Assembly (NCBI RefSeq): GCF_018275325.1
Contig: NZ_JAGVQR010000001.1
Span: forward strand, 1 to 64,000
Length of the DNA stretch: 64,000 nucleotides
Direction of reading: 5' to 3'
Source of the DNA: Nocardioides palaemonis
GTDB lineage: Bacteria; Actinomycetota; Actinomycetes; Propionibacteriales; Nocardioidaceae
The translations under genes and the position numbers were made by a program. How positions within the stretch are numbered: position 1 is the stretch's first letter; each line of letters opens with the position of its first letter. The notes under the pieces were generated by a model. It was not told the DNA's origin, did no database searches, and saw only the letters and a program-made list of their open reading frames with translations. This document shows positions 15,470 to 23,369 of this stretch, in pieces.

Positions 15470-16459
15470 CTACCAGCCCGGACTTGGGAGACACGCCCTA
15501 GCCGCGCCCTGCTCGGCACCGGGCAGCAGGGGCCCGGCGGCCGCGGCGGGCCGCCCGAGGCCGGCCACCGCGGCGAGCACCAGCACGATCCCGACGACCG
15601 CCGTGGGCCCGAGCGGCTCCGCGAGCACGACCGCCGCGACGACCGCGGCCGTCACGGGCTCGACCAGGCTGGCCGTGACGGCCGTGCTGGGTGAGACGAC
15701 CCGGAGGCCGGAGTAGAGCAGGACGTAGGCGAGGGCCATCGTCAGCAGCCCAAGGTAGGCCAGCCACAGCAGCGCCTGCGGGTCGGTCGTCGTGCGCGGC
15801 CCGTCGACCAGGGCGAGGGAGGGCAGCAGCACGACCGCGCCGACGAGCGTCATCGCGCTGGTCAGCACCACGGGGTCGGCCTCGCGCGAGACCGACCCGC
15901 CCGCGACCGTCGTGAGGGCGTACGTCGTCCCGCTCGCGACGGCGAGCAGCACGCCCGCCACCGGGTCCGGGCCGGTCGCGGCGTCGGTGCCGGCGAGGCT
16001 GACCAGCACCAGTCCGACCAGCGCCGCGCCGAGCACGGCCAGCCGTGACGGTGCCGGCGCCCGCCGCGCGCGCACCGCCTCCGCGACGGTGAGCAGCACG
16101 GGTGCCAGGCCCAGGCTCACGACGGTCGACACCGCGACGCCGACCTGCGTGACCGACACGAAGTAGAAAGCCTGGTAGGCCGCGGTGCCGACCCCGACCG
16201 TGAGCACCTGGCGCGGTCGGGACCGGGCGAGGGCGAGCAGCAGCGGGCCGCGCCGGGTGAGCAGCGTGGCCAGCAGGAGGACGGCCGCGGCGAGGGTCAT
16301 CCGCCACGCGCTGACGGCGATCGGGGACAGCGGCTCGTGCTCGCGGACCAGCTGGACGGCGAGCCCGCCGGTGCCCCACAGGACGCTCGCGGCGCCGACC
16401 TCGACGAGGCCGCGCAGGTGCGACGGCGCGGGACGACGCAGGCCGGTCTGCGTCGTCAT
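15470..16459 (-). CDS. EamA/DMT-family transporter with IS-derived C-terminus
   Basis: Drug/metabolite-type exporter, 329 aa, with ten hydrophobic segments arranged as two EamA repeats (SVLWGTGGLAVQLV near the start; ALTTVAGGSVSREADPVVLT in the second). ATG at 16459. The final residues after GAAR (ACLPSPGW) are encoded by the right end of the IS. Removing the IS would give GAARGP and a stop overlapping the GH16-like gene. The transmembrane core is intact, so the protein is probably functional. The substrate is unknown (amino acids or metabolites in relatives). Confidence 0.88.
   Translation of the reverse strand: MTTQTGLRRPAPSHLRGLVEVGAASVLWGTGGLAVQLVREHEPLSPIAVSAWRMTLAAAVLLLATLLTRRGPLLLALARSRPRQVLTVGVGTAAYQAFYFVSVTQVGVAVSTVVSLGLAPVLLTVAEAVRARRAPAPSRLAVLGAALVGLVLVSLAGTDAATGPDPVAGVLLAVASGTTYALTTVAGGSVSREADPVVLTSAMTLVGAVVLLPSLALVDGPRTTTDPQALLWLAYLGLLTMALAYVLLYSGLRVVSPSTAVTASLVEPVTAAVVAAVVLAEPLGPTAVVGIVLVLAAVAGLGRPAAAAGPLLPGAEQGAARACLPSPGW
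15481..15498. repeat. Right terminal inverted repeat of the IS5-family element
   Basis: Reverse complement reads GGGCGTGTCTCCCAAGTC. This end also encodes the last residues and stop of the EamA gene. Confidence 0.88.
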
Positions 16460-16541
16460 GCGGGCGAGTGTGCCAGCGGCCACGCGGCCGGGCACCTGCG
16501 TTTCCGGCTGTCGGTCGCCCGGGGACATCTAGGGTGAGGCC

Positions 16542-17618
16542 GTGGCTTCCTCGCAGACCGTCGGACGCATCCTCGTCACCGGGGGCGCCGGGTTCATCGG
16601 CACGACGCTGGCGCGTGCGCTCGCCGACAGCGCCGAGCGCTGGGTCGTGCTCGACAACCTGCACCCGCAGGTCCACCCCGGCTCCGTCCCGCCCGCCGAC
16701 CTCCCCGCCTCGGTCGACCTGCGCGTCGGTGACGTCACCAGCGCGGCGGACCTCGACGCCGTCGTCGCGGACCTGCGCCCCGACACGGTGGTGCACCTCG
16801 CCGCGGAGACCGGCACCGCGCAGTCGCTCTCGGAGAGCACCCGCCACGGCCTGGTCAACGTCGTCGGCACCACCCAGCTCGTCGACGCGTTCACCCGCGC
16901 CGGGCACGTGCCCGCCCACGTCGTGCTGACCAGCTCGCGCGCGGTCTACGGCGAGGGCGTGTGGCGCAACCCCGACGGGTCCACCTTCCAGCCGGGTCTG
17001 CGCACCCACGCCCAGCTCGAGGCCGGCCGCTGGGACCACGGCGACGGCGCGACCCACGTGCCGAACTCGGTCGCCGGCACCCACCCCAGCCCGATCAACG
17101 TCTACGGCGCCACCAAGCTCGCCCAGGAGCAGATCCTCTCCGCGTGGACCGGCTCCCACGACACCCGGCTGTCGGTGCTGCGGCTGCAGAACGTCTACGG
17201 CCCGCGGCAGTCGCTGTCGAACCCCTACACCGGCATCGTCTCCCTCTTCTCGCGGCTGGCCCGCGAGGGAGGCTCGATCCCGCTCTACGAGGACGGCGAC
17301 ATCACCCGCGACTTCGTCCACATCGACGACGTGGTCAGCGCGCTCGTCGCGGCGATCGCGGCCCCGCCGGCCGGCCACCTGCGCACCCTCGACGTCGGCA
17401 GCGGCGTCCGCACCACCATCGGCGACCTCGCCCGCGAGATCGCGGCCTACCACTCCGCTCCCGAGCCGCACGTCACCGGCCAGTACCGCGACGGCGACGT
17501 CCGGCACGCGTCCTGCACCGTCGACGACACCCTCCGCGCGCTCGACTGGTCGCCGCGCGTCGGTCTGCGCGAGGGCGTCGCCGGGCTGCAGGAATGGATC
17601 GCCACTCAGTTGGACTGA
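16542..17618 (+). CDS. NAD-dependent sugar-nucleotide epimerase/dehydratase
   Basis: Extended SDR of 358 aa, GTG start at 16542. The cofactor motif is LVTGGAGFIGTTLARAL (about 11-27). YGATK gives the catalytic Tyr and Lys, and RLQNVYGPRQSLSNPYTGIV is the substrate-binding region typical of dTDP/UDP-sugar epimerases. FVHIDDVVSAL follows. Probably acts on a nucleotide sugar for cell-envelope polysaccharide or glycosylated metabolites. No glycosyltransferase is adjacent, so the substrate stays open. It is 44 nt upstream of the PhzE-like gene on the same strand and could be cotranscribed. Confidence 0.88.
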   Translation: MASSQTVGRILVTGGAGFIGTTLARALADSAERWVVLDNLHPQVHPGSVPPADLPASVDLRVGDVTSAADLDAVVADLRPDTVVHLAAETGTAQSLSESTRHGLVNVVGTTQLVDAFTRAGHVPAHVVLTSSRAVYGEGVWRNPDGSTFQPGLRTHAQLEAGRWDHGDGATHVPNSVAGTHPSPINVYGATKLAQEQILSAWTGSHDTRLSVLRLQNVYGPRQSLSNPYTGIVSLFSRLAREGGSIPLYEDGDITRDFVHIDDVVSALVAAIAAPPAGHLRTLDVGSGVRTTIGDLAREIAAYHSAPEPHVTGQYRDGDVRHASCTVDDTLRALDWSPRVGLREGVAGLQEWIATQLD

Positions 17619-17662
17619 GACACCCCGGCCGACCGCCGAAGCCCCGCCGTAGGGTTTCCGCC

Positions 17663-19570
17663 ATGACCGAGAAGCCCGCCGTCACCGACCTCCTGGAGCA
17701 GATCCAGGGGTACGGCGCGTGGGCGGTCATCCGGCGCAAGGCCGCCCCGACCGCGGGCCTCGTGGGTGGCACGCCGCACGAGGTCGCCTCGCTGCTCGAC
17801 ATCCCGCTCGAGACCGGCGCGCCCGAGCCGGGCCGCAGCGCCGACCGGCTCGTCGCGGTGCCGTTCCGGCAGGTCGCCGAGCGCGGGTTCGCCGCGATCG
17901 ACGACGGCGCGCCGCTGACCGTGGTCGACATCGAGGCTGAGCACGAGGTGTCGGTCGACGACCTGCTGGCCGCGCTCCCGGACGTACCGGTCGAGCTCGC
18001 GGACCGGGGCGGGTTCGCCACCAGCGACGAGGACTACGGCCGCGTCGTCGAGGCGATCATCCGCGACGAGATCGGCCAGGGCGAGGGCGCCAACCTCGTC
18101 ATCGGACGGCACTACCGCGCCGTGCTCGCCGACTGGGACGCCACGAAGGCCCTGACGGTGCTGCGCCGGCTGCTCGAGCGCGAGCGCGGGGCGTACTGGA
18201 CGTTCTGCTTCTGGACCGGCGAGCGGTTCCTCATCGGCGCCTCCCCGGAGCGACACGTGTCGGTGCGCTCCGGCGACGTCCGGATGAACCCGATCTCCGG
18301 CACCTTCCGCGTCGGCGGGCTGTCCGGGGACGAGCTCAAGGCCGGCCTGCTGGAGTTCCTCGCCGACGAGAAGGAGGTCTTCGAGCTCTTCATGGTCGTC
18401 GACGAGGAGCTCAAGATGATGTGCGAGGTCTGCCACGAGGGCGGGCAGGTCCTCGGGCCGTTCCTCAAGCCGATGACGCACCTGATCCACACCGAGTACC
18501 TCCTGGCCGGGCGCTCGCACCGCGACCACCGCGAGATCCTGCGCGACACGATGTTCGCCGCCACCGTCACCGGCGCGCCCGTCGAGAACGCGTGCCGGCT
18601 GATCGCCGACTACGAGCCGGAGGGGCGCGGCTACTACGGCGCCGCGCTGGCGCTCTTCGGTCGCTCGCCCGACGGCACGCCGACGATGGACAGCCCGATC
18701 CTGATCCGCACCGCCGACGTCTCGCCGTCCGGCGAGCTCAAGGTCACTGCGGGCGCGACCCTGGTCCGCGACTCCGACGCGGCCTACGAGGTGGCCGAGA
18801 CGCGCGCCAAGGCCGGCGGCATCCTCAGCGCGTTCGGGCTCGCGCCGGCCGCGACCACCGACGGCGCCGACATCGCCGAGCTGGCCCGCGACGAGGACGT
18901 CGTGCTCGCGCTCGGCTCCCGCAACCAGCGACTCTCCCGCTTCTGGCTGACCGACCAGGCGGGCGAGCCGGCCGACCCGTCCCTCGCGGGCCGTACCGCC
19001 GTGGTCCTCCACGGCGAGGACGACTTCGTCAACATGCTCGTCCACGTGCTCGGGACGTTCGGGATGACCTCGACCGTCGTGCGGCACGAGGACTACGCGA
19101 CCGGTGCCTTCGACGGCGCCGATCTCGTCGTCGTCGGTCCCGGCCCGGGCGATCCCCGGGAGGGCGAGCACCCCAAGATCGCCGCCTTCCGCCGCGCGGT
19201 CGACGACCTGCTCGCCGCCGGCCAGCCGTTCCTGGCCGTCTGCCTCGGCCACCAGACGCTGTGCCAGCGCCTCGGCCTCGACCTGGCCTACAAGGACGTC
19301 GTGTTCCAGGGCACGCAGTCGCCGGTGCGGCTCGGCGGGCGCACCGAGCGGGTCGGGTTCTACAACACGTTCGTCGGCCGGGTGCCGGCCGCGGGCCTGC
19401 CGGCCGGCACAGTGTCGGTCGGACTGCGGGTCGAGGCCGACGAGGCCACCGGCGACGTCCACGCGATCGCCGGTCCGCACTTCCGCGGCATCCAGTTCCA
19501 CGCCGAGTCGATCCTCACCGAGAACGGCCGCGACCTGATCCACAGTGCGGTCCGCGAGCTGCTGGCCTGA
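17663..19570 (+). CDS. Fused chorismate-binding/glutamine amidotransferase enzyme, PhzE (ADIC synthase)/anthranilate synthase family
   Basis: 635-aa fusion, close to PhzE length. The N-terminal chorismate-binding part (1 to about 420) holds NPISGTFRVGGLSGDELK and the Cys/His-rich MMCEVCHEGGQVLGPFLKPM with HLIHTEYLLAGRSH, which I recognise from PhzE/ADIC-synthase-like proteins rather than TrpE. The C-terminal class-I amidotransferase part has GPGPGDPREG, the nucleophile in AVCLGHQTLCQRL and the His-Glu pair in FHAESILTE. The reaction is amination of chorismate to 2-amino-2-deoxyisochorismate or anthranilate. No phenazine or other pathway genes are in the window; pabA-pabB about 2 kb away is a separate set. 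ATG 17663 starts a well-aligned N-terminus. Confidence 0.87.
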   Translation: MTEKPAVTDLLEQIQGYGAWAVIRRKAAPTAGLVGGTPHEVASLLDIPLETGAPEPGRSADRLVAVPFRQVAERGFAAIDDGAPLTVVDIEAEHEVSVDDLLAALPDVPVELADRGGFATSDEDYGRVVEAIIRDEIGQGEGANLVIGRHYRAVLADWDATKALTVLRRLLERERGAYWTFCFWTGERFLIGASPERHVSVRSGDVRMNPISGTFRVGGLSGDELKAGLLEFLADEKEVFELFMVVDEELKMMCEVCHEGGQVLGPFLKPMTHLIHTEYLLAGRSHRDHREILRDTMFAATVTGAPVENACRLIADYEPEGRGYYGAALALFGRSPDGTPTMDSPILIRTADVSPSGELKVTAGATLVRDSDAAYEVAETRAKAGGILSAFGLAPAATTDGADIAELARDEDVVLALGSRNQRLSRFWLTDQAGEPADPSLAGRTAVVLHGEDDFVNMLVHVLGTFGMTSTVVRHEDYATGAFDGADLVVVGPGPGDPREGEHPKIAAFRRAVDDLLAAGQPFLAVCLGHQTLCQRLGLDLAYKDVVFQGTQSPVRLGGRTERVGFYNTFVGRVPAAGLPAGTVSVGLRVEADEATGDVHAIAGPHFRGIQFHAESILTENGRDLIHSAVRELLA

Positions 19571-19822
19571 GGTCCCTGTCTCGCGTCCCGCCCCGCGGCC
19601 CCCTCAACCACGGAGTGACGGAGTGCGACCTCCGCCCCTCCCCTGACGTCTGAGGACGGGGTGCAGGTCGAACCGCCCGGCCCGGCTGCAGGACGTCCTC
19701 AGATGCCGGTCCGGGTGAGCTATTGTCGAGTCATCGACTAGACATTCATTCGGCGTGTGAGGCAACCCAATCGCGTCGGTGGGCGTCACTCTGGGTAGCC
19801 GAACGGGAACGACGGGGGACAG
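19571..19822. other. Intergenic region before the sulfatase gene
   Basis: 252 nt without a gene. TCTGAGGAC (19650-19658) and its reverse complement (19695-19703) form a loose inverted repeat that may end the PhzE-like transcript. Around 19723-19750 there is an AT-richer stretch containing GTCGA-GTCA-TCGAC, a small dyad that could mark the sulfatase promoter. Confidence 0.35.
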
Positions 19823-21511
19823 GTGCACCACTTCAGGAGGGTCTGGGCAGGCGTGTGCCTGCTCGCGCTGGTGGCGTGCGGCGCGCCCGGGACGACGACC
19901 ACGACCGACGAGCGGCCGCCGCCGCGCCCCAGCAGCACGCCGCGGCCGGTGGGTGAGCTGGCGCCGGCCGCCCGGGCGGGCCAGCCCAACATCGTCGTGG
20001 TGATGCTCGACGACTTCTCGGCCGACCTGGTCCAGACGATGCGCTCGGCCCAGCAGATGCGCCGCACCGGCGCGAGCTACCCGTACACCTTCGTCACCGA
20101 CTCGCTGTGCTGCGTGTCGCGCTCGAGCTTCTTCACCGGGCAGTACCCCCACCAGACCGGCGTACGCACCAACACCTCCCACGACGGCACCTCGATGCTG
20201 GGCGGCTGGCCGGCCTACGACACCCACGGCAACCCCGAGCGCGCGTTCAACCTGCGCCTGCAGGAGGCCGGCTACACGACGTCGTTCGTCGGCAAGTTCC
20301 TCAACGAGTACGAGTGGGTGCCCGGCCGGGCGCTGCCGCCGGTGGTGCCGGGCTGGTCGACCTTCAACGCCGTCTTCGGCTCCGCCTACGACGGGTGGGA
20401 CTTCGCCAGCACGTCGGTCGTCGACCAGCGCATGCGCGTCACGCAGCACCCCGCCCCGCCGACGTCCGCGTCCGACGCGGCCAAGGACCGGGCCTACGCC
20501 GGCACCGTCATCGGCGACCTGGCGATGGACGCCGTGCGTCGCGGCGAGCGGGGCGACGCGCCGTACTTCCTCGAGGTCGCGGTCTACGCCCCGCACAACC
20601 GCACCCAGCCGCAGGGCTACTACCCCGGCGACCCGCTCTTCCCGCCGATGTTCCGCGACCGCACCGGCGAGCGGTCGTGCGGACGGGTCGCCTGCAGCAA
20701 GCTGACCGTCGAGGACCTGCCCGGCTTCGGCGACCCGGCGCGCGACAACCGGCCGCGCGCCGCCGACGGCTCGAAGGCGCGTGCGTGGAACACGGTCCCG
20801 ACGCTGTCCCGGGCCGTGGCCGAGCGCGACCTGCGCGACCGCGCGCGGATGGCGCAGTCGGCCGACCGGCTGGTGCGCCGCATCCTGCGCACGGTCGGCC
20901 CCGACACCTACGTCGTGCTGACCTCCGACAACGGCTTCCACCTCGGCCAGCTCGGGCTCGGCCGCGGCAAGGGCACGCCCTACGACACCGACGTACGCGT
21001 CCCGCTGCTGGTCACGGGGCCGGGCGTGGTGCCCGGCAAGCGGCGCGAGGTCACCAGCAACATCGACCTCGCCCCGACCTTCGAGGAGCTCGCCGGGCTG
21101 ACGCCTCCGGCCTACCGCAGCGGCCTCTCGCTCGTGCCGACGCTCACCCAGCCCCGGCTGGTGCGCCAGTCCTACGCCTTCCTCGAGCACACCCAGCAGA
21201 CCCTCGGCGGGCACGACCCCGACGCCGCGTTCACCGGCGCCGAGCTCGACCGGATCCCGTCCTTCACGGCCGTCCGCAGCCGCACCGCGCTGCTGGCGCG
21301 CTTCGACCTCGACCCGCGACGTACCCGCACGGAGTGGGGCTACGAGTTCTACGACTACCGCCGTGACCCCTTCGAGCGGCGCAACACCTTCACGGCGCGG
21401 CGCAGCCAGGCGCAGGTGGCGACGCTGATGGCCAAGCTCGCCGCGTTCGACAGCTGCACCGAGCGCGGCGACCAGCCGCTCACCGACGGGTGCCGGGTGG
21501 TGCGCCAGTAG
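19823..21511 (+). CDS. Sulfatase-family lipoprotein
   Basis: Exported arylsulfatase-like hydrolase of 562 aa. GTG 19823 follows a GGGGGA ribosome site. The lipobox LVAC lies near residue 19, then a Thr/Pro linker. Metal ligands are expected in NIVVVMLDDFSAD, and the active-site motif is DSLCCVSRSSFFTGQYPHQT: Cys96 aligns with the formylglycine Cys and Arg100 with the conserved Arg, but the usual Pro at position 3 of CxPxR is Val98. TSDNGFHLGQLGLGRGKGTP is the second family signature. No formylglycine-generating enzyme gene is adjacent. Substrate unknown; a phosphonate-hydrolase-like activity cannot be excluded. Confidence 0.88.
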   Translation: MHHFRRVWAGVCLLALVACGAPGTTTTTDERPPPRPSSTPRPVGELAPAARAGQPNIVVVMLDDFSADLVQTMRSAQQMRRTGASYPYTFVTDSLCCVSRSSFFTGQYPHQTGVRTNTSHDGTSMLGGWPAYDTHGNPERAFNLRLQEAGYTTSFVGKFLNEYEWVPGRALPPVVPGWSTFNAVFGSAYDGWDFASTSVVDQRMRVTQHPAPPTSASDAAKDRAYAGTVIGDLAMDAVRRGERGDAPYFLEVAVYAPHNRTQPQGYYPGDPLFPPMFRDRTGERSCGRVACSKLTVEDLPGFGDPARDNRPRAADGSKARAWNTVPTLSRAVAERDLRDRARMAQSADRLVRRILRTVGPDTYVVLTSDNGFHLGQLGLGRGKGTPYDTDVRVPLLVTGPGVVPGKRREVTSNIDLAPTFEELAGLTPPAYRSGLSLVPTLTQPRLVRQSYAFLEHTQQTLGGHDPDAAFTGAELDRIPSFTAVRSRTALLARFDLDPRRTRTEWGYEFYDYRRDPFERRNTFTARRSQAQVATLMAKLAAFDSCTERGDQPLTDGCRVVRQ

Positions 21512-21526
21512 CACTAACCTCGCAGC

Positions 21527-22093
21527 GTGCAGCCGGACGTGATCGTGGTCGACCACCACGACTCCTACACGTGGAACCTGGTGCACCTCGTGGCGGGCGT
21601 GACCGGCCGGCTGCCCCGGGTCGTGCAGCACGACGAGGTCACCGCCGACGAGGTGCTGGCCCACTCCCACGTCGTCCTCTCGCCCGGCCCCGGCCACCCT
21701 GCGTCGGTCGCCGACTTCGCGGTCGGGCGCGACGTCCTCCTTGCGGGGACCCGCCCCGTGCTGGGCGTGTGCCTGGGGATGCAGGGCCTGGTGACGGCCT
21801 ACGGCGGCACGGTCGCGCGGGTGCGACCCGCCCACGGCGAGGTCGCGGCGATCACCCACGACGGCGCCGGCGTGCTGGCAGGGCTGCCCCAGGGCTTCGC
21901 CGCGGTCCGCTACCACTCGCTGGCGGCGGTCGAGCTGCCCGACTGCCTGGTCGCCACCGCCTGGAGCGAGGACGGCGTCGTGATGGGCGTACGCCACCGC
22001 GAGCTGGCGCTGGAGGGCGTGCAGTTCCATCCCGAGTCGGTGCTGTCGGCGCACGGGGACGCGATGGTGCGGAGGTTCCTCGCCGATGCCTGA
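21527..22093 (+). CDS. pabA: Aminodeoxychorismate synthase component II (glutamine amidotransferase)
   Basis: Class-I glutamine amidotransferase, 188 aa, delivering ammonia to PabB for 4-amino-4-deoxychorismate in folate synthesis. Signatures are VVDHHDSYTWNLVHL at the N-terminus, SPGPGHP, the nucleophile elbow GVCLGMQG and the His-Glu pair QFHPESVLS. GTG 21527 is 15 nt after the sulfatase stop. The stop overlaps the pabB ATG by 8 nt. Because its partner is PabB-like rather than TrpE-like, pabA is favoured over trpG, though amphibolic use is possible. Confidence 0.85.
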   Translation: MQPDVIVVDHHDSYTWNLVHLVAGVTGRLPRVVQHDEVTADEVLAHSHVVLSPGPGHPASVADFAVGRDVLLAGTRPVLGVCLGMQGLVTAYGGTVARVRPAHGEVAAITHDGAGVLAGLPQGFAAVRYHSLAAVELPDCLVATAWSEDGVVMGVRHRELALEGVQFHPESVLSAHGDAMVRRFLADA

Positions 22094-23369
22094 CCCGGTC
22101 TCCTTCTTCGCCGACGTCGCCGCCGCGCACCGGCGCTGCTTCTGGCTCGACGGCGGCGGGGCCCGCGAGTGGTCGGGCCGCCGCTCGATCATCGGGTGGC
22201 TCGACGACGACGACGTCTCGCTCTCCTTCTCCGCGGCCCGACGCGAGGTGCGCCGCCACGTCGGCGGCGACTCCGAGGTCGTCGGCGACGACGTCTTCGC
22301 CGTGCTCGAGGCGGAGGTGGCGGCGGGGGAGCAGTGGTTCGGCTACCTCGGCCACGCCGCGCGCACCGACCTCCCCGCCACGCCCGACCCCCGCCTCCCC
22401 GACGCCGTCTGGATGCGCCCGCGGGGGGTGCGGGTCTTCGAGCACGACCCCACCTCGGTGGTCGAGGTGCGAGCGGAGCGAGCCTCGAGGCCACTGGAGT
22501 CGGAGGTTTCGAGGCTCGTCGCTGGCGCTCCTCGCGCCTCAACCACCGGGGCGGGTGTGACCGACTCGTACGCCGCGGCGTTCGCGCGCGTCCAGGAGCA
22601 CCTGCACGCCGGCAACTCCTACGAGGTCAACCTGACCCACCGGGTCAGCATCGACGAGGACCTCGACCCGGTGTCGGCCTACCTCCGGCTCCGCGCGCTC
22701 AACCCCGCGCCGTACGCCGGCTTCCTCCAGCACGACGTCGACGGGGCACGGGCCTGGCTGCTGTCGAGCTCGCCGGAGCGCTACGCCCTGGTCACCCCCG
22801 GCCGGCACCTCGAGACCAAGCCGATCAAGGGCACGACCCCGCGCGGGACGACGCCCGAGGACGACGAGGCGCAGCGCCAGCGGCTCGCGACCGACCCCAA
22901 GACGCGCGCCGAGAACCTGATGATCGTCGACCTGCTGCGCAACGACCTGTCGCTCGTCTGCGAGGTCGGCTCGGTCGAGGTGCCGGCGCTGATGGAGGTC
23001 GAGTCCTACGAGTCGGTGCACCAGCTCGTCTCGACCGTGCGGGGGCGCCTGCGCGACGACGTCTCGACCGTCGCGGCGCTGCGTGCGCTCTTCCCGGCGG
23101 GCTCGATGACCGGGGCGCCCAAACGGCGCACGATGGAGGTCATCGAGGAGGTCGAGTCGACGCCGCGCGGGGTCTACGCCGGCGCCTTCGGGTGGATCAG
23201 CGGCGACGGTCCCGCCGACCTCGGCGTGGTGATCCGCTCCCTGGTGACCGACGGGAGCGGGACCTGGACGCTCGGCACCGGCGGCGGGATCACGGTGCGC
23301 TCCGACGTCGCGGAGGAGTGGGCCGAGGCGGGGTGGAAGGCCGAGCGGCTGCTGCGCGTCTTCGGCTAG
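22086..23369 (+). CDS. pabB: Aminodeoxychorismate synthase component I, with an in-frame repeat insertion
   Basis: Chorismate-utilising enzyme of 427 aa making 4-amino-4-deoxychorismate. The N-terminal region (1-123) is followed by about 31 residues (124-154) encoded by a palindromic repeat, then the catalytic domain. Key motifs are HAGNSYEVNLTHRVSID, SSSPERYALV, ETKPIKGTTPRGTTPEDDEA, TRAENLMIVDLLRNDLS and LFPAGSMTGAPKRRTMEVIE. PIKGT is typical of PabB. The insertion falls in the linker between domains, where it is likely to be tolerated. The stop codon overlaps the convergent kinase stop at CTAG (23366-23369). Confidence 0.87.
   Translation: MPDPVSFFADVAAAHRRCFWLDGGGAREWSGRRSIIGWLDDDDVSLSFSAARREVRRHVGGDSEVVGDDVFAVLEAEVAAGEQWFGYLGHAARTDLPATPDPRLPDAVWMRPRGVRVFEHDPTSVVEVRAERASRPLESEVSRLVAGAPRASTTGAGVTDSYAAAFARVQEHLHAGNSYEVNLTHRVSIDEDLDPVSAYLRLRALNPAPYAGFLQHDVDGARAWLLSSSPERYALVTPGRHLETKPIKGTTPRGTTPEDDEAQRQRLATDPKTRAENLMIVDLLRNDLSLVCEVGSVEVPALMEVESYESVHQLVSTVRGRLRDDVSTVAALRALFPAGSMTGAPKRRTMEVIEEVESTPRGVYAGAFGWISGDGPADLGVVIRSLVTDGSGTWTLGTGGGITVRSDVAEEWAEAGWKAERLLRVFG
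22457..22547. repeat. Palindromic repeat inside pabB
   Basis: 22457-22497 is a 41-nt copy of the element also found at 35650-35690 (37 of 41 identical). It is followed by a reverse-oriented, degenerate second arm (about 22506-22547). The whole insertion is read through in frame as residues 124-154 of PabB. Confidence 0.85.

Larger units (their letters stand above)
14525..15498 (-). mobile_element. IS5-family insertion sequence (about 974 bp)
   Basis: Complete element with imperfect inverted ends: 14525-14542 and 15481-15498 (reverse) both read GGGCGTGTCTC, then TT or CC, then AAGTC (16 of 18 identical). A TA duplication (14523-14524 and 15499-15500), or CTAG if the ends are taken one base further in, flanks it. 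Two minus-strand frames encode a DDE transposase. Restoring the pre-insertion site joins the 3' ends of the GH16-like gene and the EamA gene. Confidence 0.92.

Noticed and set aside
17663-23369. Phenazine or other secondary-metabolite cluster
   Set aside because: Apart from the PhzE-like enzyme there are no phzB, phzD, phzF or phzG homologues, and pabA-pabB is a housekeeping folate pair.
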